From: UMGS1370 sp046957575 | GTDB taxonomy: Bacteria; Bacillota; Clostridia; Lachnospirales; Lachnospiraceae | Assembly (NCBI GenBank): GCA_046957575.1 | Contig: JBKUOG010000001.1 | Coordinates: forward strand, 124,001 to 188,000 | Direction of reading: 5' to 3' | DNA: 64,000 nucleotides | In this document: positions 47,135-55,961 of the stretch, piece after piece | Position numbering within the stretch: position 1 is the stretch's first letter | Layout of the letters: every line of letters begins with the position of its first letter | The notes under the pieces: generated by a model | Databases searched by the model: none | Told to the model about the DNA's origin: nothing | Seen by the model: only the letters and a program-made list of their open reading frames with translations | Translations under genes and position numbers: made by a program

Positions 47135-47160
47135 AAAAAAGAATCCCGCTTACGAGATTC
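47135..47160 (-). terminator. Terminator of the zapA gene
   Basis: 8-bp stem GAATCTCG / CGGGATTC read on the minus strand (one G-T pair), loop of four, followed by six T. It lies 27 bp after the zapA stop and 28 bp before the U32 gene start. Confidence 0.85.
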
Positions 47161-47187
47161 TCTGGTTTTGCGGCAGTCTCTGTGCTA

Positions 47188-47793
47188 TTAATGTCTTCCC
47201 TTTCTGGTCCCATGACCTCCCTTGTAAGAAGAGGGAATATGGGATGCAGGCGGAACAAATCCTGCACTGTGGGCAGCGCTTAGCGCAGCCGCCACTGCTG
47301 CCTCTTTTTCCTGGTTTTCTTTTCTCTCCCGCTCTTCTTTTGCTTCCTGGCTCTCTTGTTTTTCCTCTGCCTGAAGAGTTTCCTCCTGATGAAGAGTTTC
47401 CTCTGTCTTAGAAAAAGCAGATGTCTCCAGGGATGCGGCAGCGAATTGCTGTTTCTGAAGGTCTTCTAAACTTCTCAGCGCTGCTTCTAACTTCATCTGG
47501 GTACTGACCAGTTCGTGCTTTAAGCTGTACATCTCCCGCTCCATATCCGCCTTCTGGCGTTCCATGGCCTTTAGCCGGTCAACAGCCTTAAAATAATCAT
47601 CTGCAATATTGAGTTCTACCATCACAGTCTGATAATTGTCATTCTGTTTGGTAAAACCAGGCTGCAGTCTCATTTGCTCCAATTTATCATTGATATATGC
47701 GGCAACTTTCTGGAAATAACTTTTTTCTTCTGCACCAGCCAGAGTATATATATTGCCGTCTATTAACACTTCCGCATAATTTTTGGAATCCAT
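47188..47793 (-). CDS. zapA: Cell division protein ZapA with long coiled-coil tail
   Basis: 201 aa. Residues 1-90 are the ZapA domain (VLIDGNIYTLAGAEEKSYFQ, KVAAYINDKLEQM) that bundles FtsZ. Normal ZapA is about 90-110 aa. Here a coiled coil (about 70-115), then a Glu/Gln/Lys-rich low-complexity stretch (EEKQESQEAKEERERKENQE) and a basic end (YKGGHGTRKGRH) are added. Transcribed alone with its own terminator. The tail may mediate extra contacts, which is inference. Confidence 0.88.
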   Translation of the reverse strand: MDSKNYAEVLIDGNIYTLAGAEEKSYFQKVAAYINDKLEQMRLQPGFTKQNDNYQTVMVELNIADDYFKAVDRLKAMERQKADMEREMYSLKHELVSTQMKLEAALRSLEDLQKQQFAAASLETSAFSKTEETLHQEETLQAEEKQESQEAKEERERKENQEKEAAVAAALSAAHSAGFVPPASHIPSSYKGGHGTRKGRH

Positions 47794-47870
47794 AAAGGCT
47801 ATTCTCCTGTTTATCTGGTTTATTCTTTTACAGCATCCCTAAATAGCAGATGCCAAGTGTTCATATAGTG

Positions 47871-48041
47871 TTCATATTATGTAACAGTTCAGCCATGCAT
47901 CTTCTTGCCCGCTTACGGCAGACAAAAAGTGCCAGGTGTCTGCCCTATGAACATTTAGACAGAAAAATTCTTATGAAAACAAGTTTTCAGCGTCTGTTCC
48001 TGCCCAAATCTTTGTATGGCTGAACTGTTATCATATTATAC
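47871..48041. repeat. Inverted-repeat-bounded structured element, copy 1
   Basis: Closing arms TAACAGTTCAGCCAT (47882-47896) and ATGGCTGAACTGTTA (48016-48030) match over 15 bp, and AT-rich flanks (ATATTATG / CATATTAT) extend the symmetry. Inside are two hairpins: GGCAGACA / TGTCTGCC (47917-47924, 47937-47944) and GAAAAC / GTTTTC (47975-47980, 47983-47988). It fills the gap between ruvB and zapA. A related element lies at 51690-51862. No ORF is present. Confidence 0.75.
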
Positions 48042-48098
48042 CACACTAGCGCGTTCAAGAAAAGTTACAAAACATTTAAATTTTCTGCAGCATTCTGC

Positions 48099-49100
48099 TT
48101 ATTCTCCCTCTTTTGCAATCCCCAAATGCCGGTAAGCATGGTCTGTTGCCATCCTTCCTCTTGGGGTACGGTTAATAAGGCCGTTCATTAACAAATACGG
48201 TTCATATACATCTTCCAAGGTTCCGGAATCTTCTCCCAATGCTGCCGCCAGTGTGTCTAATCCCACAGGTCCACCGCCAAATTTTTCTATCATCATCAGA
48301 AGAATACTGCGGTCATTCTGATCCAGTCCCAGCCTGTCCACGTCTAAAATATCCAGTGCAAAATCCGCTACTTCCTTGGTAATCCTCCCGTCATACTTAA
48401 CCTGAGCAAAGTCTCTTACCCGCTTTAACAGACGGTTGGCAAGTCTGGGCGTTCCTCTGGATCGTTTGGCAATCTCTGCTGCGCCGGAAACGTCTACTTC
48501 TACTCCCAGCGCCTTTGCAGACCTAAGAACTATGGTGGTCAGTTCTTTCGGAGTATAAAACTCCAATTTCTGAATCACTCCAAACCTGTCCCTTAAAGGG
48601 GCGGTTAAAAGTCCGGCCCTTGTAGTGGCGCCTACCAAAGTAAACTTCGGCAGATCTAACCGAATCGATCGGGCAGAAGAATCTTTTCCCAGCATAATAT
48701 CAATGGCATAATCTTCCATAGCCGGATACAGTACCTCTTCCACCTGCCGGTTTAGCCTGTGAATCTCATCTACAAACAGCACATCCCTTTCCTGAAGATT
48801 ATTCAGAATCGCTGCCATCTCGCCTGGCTTTTCAATAGCCGGTCCTGACGTCACTTTCATGTTTGTGCCCATCTCTGCCGCAATAATGCCGGCTAATGTA
48901 GTCTTTCCAAGACCTGGAGGTCCGTAAAACAGGACATGATCCAGCGCCTCATCTCTGGATCTGGCTGCATCAATATAAATCTTTAGGGTGGTCTTAATCT
49001 TTTCCTGTCCGATATACTCCTGAAGAAGCTTTGGCCGTAGGCTGGTTTCTATTGTTTTGTCCTCTTCTGTTGCTTCAGTCGTGATAATTCTGCGCTCCAT
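48099..49100 (-). CDS. ruvB: Holliday junction branch migration helicase RuvB
   Basis: 333-aa AAA+ motor. Walker A GPPGLGKTTLAG, Walker B LFVDEIHRLNR, sensor 1 VGATTRAG with arginine finger region PLRDRFGV, and the C-terminal winged helix (PRGRMATDHAYRHLG). It pumps DNA through RuvA at junctions. Follows ruvA by 12 bp. Confidence 0.98.
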   Translation of the reverse strand: MERRIITTEATEEDKTIETSLRPKLLQEYIGQEKIKTTLKIYIDAARSRDEALDHVLFYGPPGLGKTTLAGIIAAEMGTNMKVTSGPAIEKPGEMAAILNNLQERDVLFVDEIHRLNRQVEEVLYPAMEDYAIDIMLGKDSSARSIRLDLPKFTLVGATTRAGLLTAPLRDRFGVIQKLEFYTPKELTTIVLRSAKALGVEVDVSGAAEIAKRSRGTPRLANRLLKRVRDFAQVKYDGRITKEVADFALDILDVDRLGLDQNDRSILLMMIEKFGGGPVGLDTLAAALGEDSGTLEDVYEPYLLMNGLINRTPRGRMATDHAYRHLGIAKEGE

Positions 49101-49112
49101 TACTTATCCCCT

Positions 49113-49742
49113 CTATAAAAATGACAGATGGCGCAGAGATGCCTTTAAGACATCCTCTGCTGTCATGTCCTCTGTTATTTCTGCTTTGCGGACTGCCCTG
49201 GCTGCCTCCAGATTGGAATATCCCAGAGCCACCAAAGCCTGTACTGCCTCTTTTGCTGCATCGCCTTTCACATCGGATGAAAATCCCCTGCCAGGCTCTT
49301 CCATCTCTCCAGGCTCTCCCAGGCCGGAAAGTAAATCTTCCGGTGATACTGTATCCTTTAAATCCAAAATCACTCTCTGGGCCGTCTTTACCCCGATGCC
49401 AGGCGCTTTGGAAATCGCCTTGGCATCTCCTGATAAAATAGCCATACGCAGATCATCTGGCCGCAAGGCGGACAAAATCCCCAAAGCCCCTTTGGGTCCT
49501 ACTCCATTTACCCCCAAAAGCTGCTGAAACATCTCCCTGTCCTGGCGATGAAGGAATCCATACAAACTCATAGCATCTTCCCGCACCTGAAAATATGTAT
49601 ATACTTTTACTGCCTCCCCTATATTGGGAAGTTCATCTAAAAGCGATAAAGGGACCCGAATCTCCAGTCCCACGTTTCCTGTCTCTATCACAATCCTGTC
49701 CCCGCTCACCTCTGCCAGAGGACCTTTTACATAAGAAATCAT
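49113..49742 (-). CDS. ruvA: Holliday junction-binding protein RuvA
   Basis: 209 aa from the ATG at 49742 (AAAGGAG upstream). The longer frame has no RBS. N-terminal OB fold (MISYVKGPLAEVSGDRIVIE), helix-hairpin-helix pairs LLGVNGVGPKGALGILSAL and KAPGIGVKTAQRVILDL, and the flexible C-terminal RuvB-binding domain (LVALGYSNLEAARAV). No ruvC is beside it, as is usual in Firmicutes. Confidence 0.97.
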   Translation of the reverse strand: MISYVKGPLAEVSGDRIVIETGNVGLEIRVPLSLLDELPNIGEAVKVYTYFQVREDAMSLYGFLHRQDREMFQQLLGVNGVGPKGALGILSALRPDDLRMAILSGDAKAISKAPGIGVKTAQRVILDLKDTVSPEDLLSGLGEPGEMEEPGRGFSSDVKGDAAKEAVQALVALGYSNLEAARAVRKAEITEDMTAEDVLKASLRHLSFL

Positions 49743-49829
49743 AGCTGCTCCTTTGATTCTCTTTTGTTTTTCATCATAACATAGTCTCTTTGTCAATGCA
49801 AGCCAAATCGAACAAACATTCTTTTTTCA

Positions 49830-49858
49830 TTGACTTTCCATCCCTTCTTCCGTATAAT
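49830..49858 (+). promoter_or_regulatory. Sigma-A promoter of the YprB-like gene
   Basis: TTGACT at 49830-49835 and TATAAT at 49853-49858, spacer 17 bp. Transcription should start near 49865, giving an 80-base leader. Confidence 0.82.
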
Positions 49859-49944
49859 ATTATAAAGATACCAGGGCCGCAAGCCTTTTGCCCCCCAATC
49901 ATCCTATAATTGCTGACTACAGAATAATAAGGAGTTTTTTACTT

Positions 49945-51066
49945 ATGATTACAGTTCACCGCCACATTGATTTGCCCCGGACCTATCCGTTAGAGCGGAT
50001 CGGAAGACTTGACAGCCTGCTGTTTTTTGATATCGAAACCACTGGTTTTTCCGGAGACACTTCCAGTCTGTATCTCATCGGCTGCACCTGCTGCCGGGAT
50101 GGAAACTGGGAACTATACCAGTGGTTTGCCGACTCCCCAGAAGAAGAACCCAATCTGTTGGAAGCTTTTTTCTCATTTTTAAAGAACTTCTCATTTGTTA
50201 TCCATTTTAATGGGGACGGTTTTGACATTCCCTATCTCTTAAAGCGCTGCCTTCACTACCAGCTTCCTTATGACTTTTCCGGCGTCACAAGTATTGATAT
50301 CTACCGGAAAATCAAGCCGTACAAAACCCTTCTGGGTCTGGAAAGCCTGAAACAAAAAGCTATTGAACGTTTTTTAGGCATTTTCCGCACGGATCCTTAT
50401 TCCGGAGGCCAGCTGATTGAGGTCTACCAGGAGTATCTGATGACCGGTCAGGACCGGCTTTATGACATGCTGATGCTTCATAATAAAGAAGATCTGGAGG
50501 GAATGCCCCTGATTCTTCCTATTTTGAATTACTGTGATATGATGGAAGGACCTTTTTCATTGGTAAGCCAGGAGTGCCGCACCATGCATGACATTTTCGG
50601 CACCCCAGAAGCCTGCTGCGACCTGACCTATGAAAGTCCAGTCTTCGTCCCCAATGGCTGGACCTTTTCTGATGAGTTCTTTTCTATCTCCTGCGAACAC
50701 AACCATCTGATATGCACTGTCCCTCTCATAGAAGGCGAACTGAAATATTTCTATCCAGATTATAAAGATTACTACTACCTGCCCCAGGAGGATACTGCCA
50801 TCCACAAAAGTCTGGGCGAATTTGTGGATCGATCTGCCCGCAAAAAAGCTACTGCTGCCACCTGCTATACGAAAACGATCGGCCGTTTTCTGCCCCAGCC
50901 TGTCCCACTTTTTGATCCGGCATTAAAGGCCTGCCATAAAGACAGACAGACCTTTTTATCTTATACCCCTGATTTATTTGCAGATCCCGATTTTTCCGCA
51001 AAATTCTTAGACGGCATTTTTAAACGGCTGTGTCCCAAAATCAACCGGCCAGACCATTTTTCCTAA
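49945..51066 (+). CDS. YprB-type RNase H-fold exonuclease domain protein
   Basis: 373 aa from the ATG at 49945, with AAGGAG 10 bp before it. The 19 codons upstream have none. Residues 20-200 are a DEDD-type 3'-5' exonuclease: LFFDIETTGFSG (DxE), VIHFNGDGFDIPYLL (second Asp), and HNKEDLEGMPLILP (third motif). The C-terminal 170 residues are a domain of unknown role. Substrate could be RNA or DNA. It converges on the DUF5662 gene with a 4-bp overlap of the stops. Confidence 0.85.
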   Translation: MITVHRHIDLPRTYPLERIGRLDSLLFFDIETTGFSGDTSSLYLIGCTCCRDGNWELYQWFADSPEEEPNLLEAFFSFLKNFSFVIHFNGDGFDIPYLLKRCLHYQLPYDFSGVTSIDIYRKIKPYKTLLGLESLKQKAIERFLGIFRTDPYSGGQLIEVYQEYLMTGQDRLYDMLMLHNKEDLEGMPLILPILNYCDMMEGPFSLVSQECRTMHDIFGTPEACCDLTYESPVFVPNGWTFSDEFFSISCEHNHLICTVPLIEGELKYFYPDYKDYYYLPQEDTAIHKSLGEFVDRSARKKATAATCYTKTIGRFLPQPVPLFDPALKACHKDRQTFLSYTPDLFADPDFSAKFLDGIFKRLCPKINRPDHFS

Positions 51067-51608
51067 TAATCGCCTTTTTTCAGCAGTTTTCGGATATAAG
51101 CAAATGTTTTACGCTCCCCTTTCTTTTTCAGCATCCACAAAAGCCGCTCCAAAAGGGCTCTGGTTTCCGGATGAATCGTGATAAATTGTCTGGTTTTCTC
51201 ATAATACTCCCAGGGCGCGCTGTCCGTATACTCTTTTCCTTTATAAACCCTGCATGCCGCAATCCGATCCATCACCATTTCAATCACGTACTGCAGCGGC
51301 ATCCGGTTGCCGACCAGTCCGGCCTCCTTATTTACAGAAACATCAATCCAGTATTCAAAGTGATGCTTGTTGCGCCCCTTATGATGAAGCCACGCTTTGG
51401 AAAAGCCAAACAATTCCCGCTCTGCCGCATTGGGACTTCTGGTTCCCTGGTAAAAACGCATGCCGGTCCAGAATTCTTCCGGGCTGTATTTGGACAAATC
51501 ATGGAGCAGTCCCTGCCGGTACAATCCTACCTGAAAGCAGTACCTCATTACTAAAAACTTATGTTGGGTAATTGTATAAAAATGTCTTGCAATATTTGAA
51601 ATTTTCAT
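51063..51608 (-). CDS. DUF5662 family protein
   Basis: 181 aa. Conserved segments are LLHDLSKYSPEEFWTGMRFY and KAWLHHKGRNKHHFEYW, whose His/Asp residues suggest an HD-like metal site. The C-terminal part is basic and helical. The family is common in Firmicutes and has no known function. Ribosome-site evidence is weak but the frame is fully conserved in pattern. Stops of this and the YprB-like gene overlap. Confidence 0.8.
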   Translation of the reverse strand: MKISNIARHFYTITQHKFLVMRYCFQVGLYRQGLLHDLSKYSPEEFWTGMRFYQGTRSPNAAERELFGFSKAWLHHKGRNKHHFEYWIDVSVNKEAGLVGNRMPLQYVIEMVMDRIAACRVYKGKEYTDSAPWEYYEKTRQFITIHPETRALLERLLWMLKKKGERKTFAYIRKLLKKGDY

Positions 51609-51689
51609 CTTATATCTTCCTCTGTGCAGGCTTATTTTTTGGTTCCTGTTTCAGTATAACAGCTTTTTTCCAAACGTCAAATCATAATC

Positions 51690-51862
51690 GTTCATCCATG
51701 CCATTCATAATTTGGCGGATGCCACAAAATCCTTTAAATGTGAATTACTTTGGCCGCCAAATTATTCATATCGGGCGTCTGCCTATAAAAATTGACACAA
51801 AATTTGTTCATTGTGAACAGGTTCCCATGATCAAATTTGTGTCAGTTTTTGCATGGCTGAAC
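51690..51862. repeat. Inverted-repeat-bounded structured element, copy 2
   Basis: Closing arms GTTCATCCATGC (51690-51701) and GCATGGCTGAAC (51851-51862), 11 of 12 pairs. Two strong internal hairpins: ATAATTTGGCGG / CCGCCAAATTAT (51707-51718, 51754-51765, perfect 12 bp) and TGACACAAAATTTG / CAAATTTGTGTCA (51793-51806, 51832-51844, one bulge) with a small GTTCA/TGAAC hairpin in its loop. It shares the GCATGGCTGAAC end with copy 1 at 47871-48041. It lies between DUF5662 and the cold-shock gene, just upstream of that gene's promoter. No ORF. Confidence 0.75.
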
Positions 51863-51890
51863 TGCTGCTAGAAATTGGTATCAAAACCAT

Positions 51891-51919
51891 TTGACACCTG
51901 ATAAAAACTGTGCTATTCT
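51891..51919 (+). promoter_or_regulatory. Sigma-A promoter of the cold-shock gene
   Basis: Perfect TTGACA at 51891-51896 and TATTCT at 51914-51919, 17-bp spacer. The transcript starts near 51926 with a leader of about 53 bases, long enough for the thermally sensitive structure known in csp mRNAs. Confidence 0.85.
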
Positions 51920-51978
51920 TAGAACAACCGCAAAATAAGTTGTGGTGCAATTTTTTTTATTTCTTTGGAGGTATCATA

Positions 51979-52176
51979 ATGAAAGGTACAGTTAAGTGGT
52001 TTAACAACCAGAAGGGCTACGGATTCATTTCCGACGAGCAGGGTAATGATGTATTCGTACATTACTCCGGATTAAACATGGAAGGCTTCAAGTCCTTAGA
52101 CGAAGGCGCTGAGGTTGAATTCGATGTAATCAACGGAGCAAAGGGTCCTCAGGCAACCAACGTTACCAAGTTATAA
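51979..52176 (+). CDS. Cold-shock protein (CspA family)
   Basis: 65-aa single OB-fold RNA chaperone. MKGTVKWFNNQKGYGFIS and NDVFVHYSGL are the RNP1 and RNP2 motifs. The start at 51979 is fixed by GGAGG 8 bp upstream. Own promoter and terminator, so it is monocistronic. Confidence 0.97.
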   Translation: MKGTVKWFNNQKGYGFISDEQGNDVFVHYSGLNMEGFKSLDEGAEVEFDVINGAKGPQATNVTKL

Positions 52177-52276
52177 TTTCTAATCATCTAGTCAGCAGTG
52201 TACCTTTTTCAATCATATAGAGCATATTTATGTAATTGAAATAAAGTTATATTGGATTCAATGATTACAAACAAGA

Positions 52277-52305
52277 GCCAGTGTCCTTGGACGCTGGCCC
52301 TTTTT
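52277..52305. terminator. Terminator between the cold-shock gene and hslO
   Basis: 10-bp stem GCCAGTGTCC / GGACGCTGGC (one G-T pair), two-base loop, followed by CCTTTTT on the plus strand. It lies 100 bp after the csp stop and 11 bp from the hslO stop, and may serve both. Confidence 0.85.
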
Positions 52306-52315
52306 GGATTCTCTC

Positions 52316-53194
52316 TTAAGACGCACGATTTAACAGTTCTTTCAATTCTTCCACAGAGAATTTATAGTTGTGATTGCAGAAATGGCAGTTTACTTCTATT
52401 TCCTTTCCCTCGTCAATCATCTCCTGAAGCTCTTTCTTTCCAATACTTACCAGGGCTTTTTCCACTCTCTGCTTGGTGCAGTTGCAGTAAAAGCTGGTCT
52501 CTACCGTCTCATTAATCTCCAGGCCAAAATCACCCAAAATATGCTCTAAAATCATCTCTGGAGTATTTCCGGCATCTAATAAAGAGGTAATGGAAGTAAT
52601 TTCCCCAAGACGTGTTTCCAGCTTATCAATAATCTCATCAGATGCACCCGGCAAAAGCTGAATCATAAATCCCCCTGCCTGACGCACTGTATTATCTTTG
52701 TTCATCAGCACGCCTAATGCAACGGAAGAAGGGGTCTGCTCGGAAGTGGCATAATAATAGGTCAGATCCTCTGCAATCTCTCCTGTCACCAGAATCGTCT
52801 GTCCCACGTAAGGTTCTTTTAATCCAATATCCTTAATGACGCTTAACACTCCTACTCCTAAAGAACCGCCTACATCCAGCTTTCCCTTTGCATTCGGCGG
52901 CAGCATGACAGAAGGATTATAGGCATAACCTTTTACCCGTCCTCTGGAGTCTGCTGTAACAGTCAGTCCTTCTAACGGACCATCTCCCTGAATCTTTAAG
53001 GTCAGCAAATCGTCTTCCCCCTTCATGGTAATTCCCATCATTCCGCCTGCAGTCAAAAGACGGCCCAAAGCTGCTGTTGCCACCGGACTGGTGTTGTGAG
53101 CCTGGCGGGCATGTTCCACCAGTTCTTTTGTAGTAGATGCAAATGCACGAATCTGACCCTCTGCAGCCGTTGCACGAATTATATAATCAGACAT
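52316..53194 (-). CDS. hslO: Redox-regulated chaperone Hsp33
   Basis: 292-aa holdase activated by oxidative unfolding. The C-terminal zinc switch is complete: FYCNCTKQRV (CxC) and VNCHFCNHNYKF (CxxC). The N-terminal domain has RATAAEGQIRAFASTTKE and the middle GDGPLEGLTVTADSRG. It may be co-transcribed with the methyltransferase gene 52 bp upstream. Confidence 0.97.
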   Translation of the reverse strand: MSDYIIRATAAEGQIRAFASTTKELVEHARQAHNTSPVATAALGRLLTAGGMMGITMKGEDDLLTLKIQGDGPLEGLTVTADSRGRVKGYAYNPSVMLPPNAKGKLDVGGSLGVGVLSVIKDIGLKEPYVGQTILVTGEIAEDLTYYYATSEQTPSSVALGVLMNKDNTVRQAGGFMIQLLPGASDEIIDKLETRLGEITSITSLLDAGNTPEMILEHILGDFGLEINETVETSFYCNCTKQRVEKALVSIGKKELQEMIDEGKEIEVNCHFCNHNYKFSVEELKELLNRAS

Positions 53195-53246
53195 AGTTCA
53201 TCCTCTCTTTGTTTGTTTTTCATATTATTTGTTGTATATACAACAT

Positions 53247-54026
53247 TTAATCCCGATTTTTTCCATGTTCTCTGGCAATTACATAAATCCGCTCACTATC
53301 TGGCCTCATCCTGTCTTTTGTAAATGCATCATAGCAGGTCTCAAATATCAGGCCGGCCTCCTCTAATGCCTGTTTAATTTCCTCTACTGAATAGGCCCTC
53401 TGGTAATGGTTTTCTTCAAATTTGCGGTACAGCGGATCTGTCTTTTCATTTCCTTTGTCTTCCCGGATAAACAGAGTTAAACCGTATTCATTGATGCAGG
53501 ACTCTTCATCATAATAATTTTCCCAGATAAAGCTGCCCTCTTCCCGGTTTTCTGCAATGGTGGACTCCCCCAGCATTTCTTTGTATTTGTACTGGGTATT
53601 CAAATCAAAAATAAAGACCCCGCCCGGATCCAGGTAGTTGTTTACCAGAGAAAATACCTGGACCAGTTCCTCGTACTCCAGAATATAATTCATAGAATCA
53701 CAGATACTGACCACTGCGGCTACTGTACCATAAAGTTCAAATTCCCTCATATCTTGAAGAAGGTACAGAATATCGCTGCCGCTTTCCAGCTTCTTTTCCA
53801 TGGCAATCTCCAGCATTTCCTCTGCATTGTCCACGCCGATCATATCATAGCCGGAAGCTGCCAGAAGTTCTGTGAGACTGCCGGTCCCGCAGCCCAAATC
53901 CAGAACCAGTCCGCCTCTTACTCCTCTCTCTTTCAGCAGGCTGATTAGATACCTGCTCCACTCCTGATAAGGAATATTATCCATAAACAGATCGTATACT
54001 GCCGCAAAGCTTGTATAAGCGTCCAT
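53247..54026 (-). CDS. SAM-dependent methyltransferase
   Basis: 259 aa from the ATG at 54026 (TAGGAGGAA before it). The longer frame has no RBS. The Rossmann SAM site is VLDLGCGTGSLTELLA with acidic loop MIGVDNAEEMLEIA, and the post-I motif DMREFEL. C-terminal half (FDLNTQYKYKEMLGE) is typical of the class I DUF-type group around cell-envelope genes. Substrate not known. It is 6 bp... downstream of the SEC-C gene by about 85 bp. Confidence 0.88.
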   Translation of the reverse strand: MDAYTSFAAVYDLFMDNIPYQEWSRYLISLLKERGVRGGLVLDLGCGTGSLTELLAASGYDMIGVDNAEEMLEIAMEKKLESGSDILYLLQDMREFELYGTVAAVVSICDSMNYILEYEELVQVFSLVNNYLDPGGVFIFDLNTQYKYKEMLGESTIAENREEGSFIWENYYDEESCINEYGLTLFIREDKGNEKTDPLYRKFEENHYQRAYSVEEIKQALEEAGLIFETCYDAFTKDRMRPDSERIYVIAREHGKNRD

Positions 54027-54110
54027 GTTTCCTCCTAAAGAGACAGGGCTGCCCTTAAAAAGGCAGCCCCTTATCCAGACTCCGCTCTCCCGCAGAATCA
54101 TCACCCGATT

Positions 54111-54629
54111 TTATGCGTTCTTACCGCAGCATTTCTTGTACTTTTTGCCGCTTCCACAAGGACATGGATCGTTGGGGTATACTTTATGTCCCTTACGAAT
54201 CGTGCCGGAAGCCTTCTGCTCCTTGTACAGCTCTTTTCTGCGCTCTTCAGAAAGAATAGCATCCCACTGCGGCAGTTCATACAGCCAGTTTGCCTTTGCC
54301 TCTACCATGTTGTAGTAAAGTTTTTCCGGATCAATCTCAATCCGCACCTGGGTATCTTCTTCCATAGTGTCGATTGGATTTTCATATCCTTTTAAACTCT
54401 CATTAATGCCGTCTAAAAAGCCTACCATGATTAGCAATTCTGTATTGTACTTTTCAGCCAGTTCCTTTACTGTACCGGTCACAACCTCTGAAGGGTTAGA
54501 AAGAATCTGCTCATAAATTCCTTTTTCAATGGTAAAATAACCAGTCCACAGTTCTTCTCTTTTTTTATCATCTAAGCCGTCTCCGTAAGCCAGATTTCTC
54601 CAGGTATCTAAAATAGCCATCTCTATCAT
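54111..54629 (-). CDS. SEC-C metal-binding motif protein
   Basis: 172 aa, soluble. The C-terminus carries the SEC-C zinc motif NDPCPCGSGKKYKKCCGK, as in SecA tails and UPF0149/YecA-like proteins. The N-terminal helical part (WRNLAYGDGLDDKKREELWTG) is a family-specific domain without known function. The start may be M1 or M4, both near AAAAGGAT. Confidence 0.85.
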   Translation of the reverse strand: MIEMAILDTWRNLAYGDGLDDKKREELWTGYFTIEKGIYEQILSNPSEVVTGTVKELAEKYNTELLIMVGFLDGINESLKGYENPIDTMEEDTQVRIEIDPEKLYYNMVEAKANWLYELPQWDAILSEERRKELYKEQKASGTIRKGHKVYPNDPCPCGSGKKYKKCCGKNA

Positions 54630-54711
54630 CCATCCTTTTTATCAGTATTGACAGGCAAAACGCCTCTAGGCCATAGTATATAACAAAACTATGATTGTTG
54701 TAAAGTCTTTT

Positions 54712-55929
54712 CTAGCGCTGGTATGCATATACCGGAAGACCATTTTCCATTTTTCTCTCCGGTTCTCCCTGAATCAGCGGAAGGGCATAAGATAAAAACT
54801 CTTCGCTGATATCTGTGCCGTTGCCGATAATCCATTGAGACGGGAACTTCTTTTCCTGATTGCAGACCTGGTTCACATCTACTGTCACGCATTCCATCTC
54901 ATATGGGCTGTCAGACTTTCGGTTAAAGGCAATCATCTGCCCGGTTACTCCCTCTAAGGCCTTTCTTACGCCCCATTTGCCTGCCATTGCTGCCTCTTCA
55001 ATGTCTGTCTGGGAAGCCGCCATACCGGAACAGCGCTGGCTTACGTTTAATTCCACAGAGCGAACCTTTACCCCGAAACGGTCCCGGACAAAATTTTCCA
55101 GAATCTTTCCGCTTCCGGTCAGCATCTTATGACCGAACGTATCCAGTCTGGCCTCATCTGCATATTCACAGATAAACTGACCTCTGTCATCCGAAATCCC
55201 CTCTGAAATACAGATAATCACATTAGGCTGCTTCTCTAATGCCTCTTCCACATCCTTAGCAAACTGCTCCATGTCAAAGTTTGTCTCCGGAAGGTAAATG
55301 AGCAGCGGATTGTCGCCTTTGTGTTTTCTTGCCAGAACGCTGGCTGCTGTCAACCACCCTGCATGACGTCCCATCAATTCTACAATGGTAACTGCCTTTT
55401 GCTGGTACACAGAAGAATCCAGTACAATCTCTCTGACTGTAGAAGCCACATACTTTGCTGCACTGCCGTATCCAGGAGTATGATCGGTCATAATCAGGTC
55501 ATTGTCAATGGTCTTTGGAATGCCGATCACCTTTACGTCAATGTCATTGGAAGCTGCATACCTTGCCAGCTTGCTTACAGTATCCATGGAATCATTGCCG
55601 CCGATATAGAAGAAATATCCAATATCCATCTGCCGAAATTTTTCAAATAATTCCTGATAGCAGATGTCGCTTAAATCTTCCGGAAGCTTATACCGGCAGG
55701 AGCCTAAGTAGGCGGCAGGAGTCAGCTTTAGCAATTCCAATTCCTCTTCATCCAGAGCAGAAAGTTCCATGGTTCTGCCGGCCATAAAGCCTTCTATGCC
55801 ATGAATCATGCCGTACACTTTGCCAATCTCATCACCATGATCTATTCCCTCTTTGATGACTCCGTAAAGGCTGGCGTTGATAACTGCTGTCGGTCCTCCG
55901 GACTGGCCGACAATTATATTTTTCTTCAT
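54712..55929 (-). CDS. pfp: Pyrophosphate-dependent 6-phosphofructokinase
   Basis: 405 aa. It phosphorylates fructose-6-phosphate in glycolysis. The nucleotide loop YIGGNDSMDT has Asp where ATP enzymes have Gly, and GIPKTIDNDL has the Lys used in PPi enzymes, so pyrophosphate is the likely donor. Substrate loops MGRHAGWLTAAS and EGISDDRG are present. Long for an ATP-PFK (about 320 aa), normal for PPi-PFK. The donor needs a test. Confidence 0.88.
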   Translation of the reverse strand: MKKNIIVGQSGGPTAVINASLYGVIKEGIDHGDEIGKVYGMIHGIEGFMAGRTMELSALDEEELELLKLTPAAYLGSCRYKLPEDLSDICYQELFEKFRQMDIGYFFYIGGNDSMDTVSKLARYAASNDIDVKVIGIPKTIDNDLIMTDHTPGYGSAAKYVASTVREIVLDSSVYQQKAVTIVELMGRHAGWLTAASVLARKHKGDNPLLIYLPETNFDMEQFAKDVEEALEKQPNVIICISEGISDDRGQFICEYADEARLDTFGHKMLTGSGKILENFVRDRFGVKVRSVELNVSQRCSGMAASQTDIEEAAMAGKWGVRKALEGVTGQMIAFNRKSDSPYEMECVTVDVNQVCNQEKKFPSQWIIGNGTDISEEFLSYALPLIQGEPERKMENGLPVYAYQR

Positions 55930-55961
55930 AGGTATCTTCTCCTCTTTTTACTCTCTGTCTC

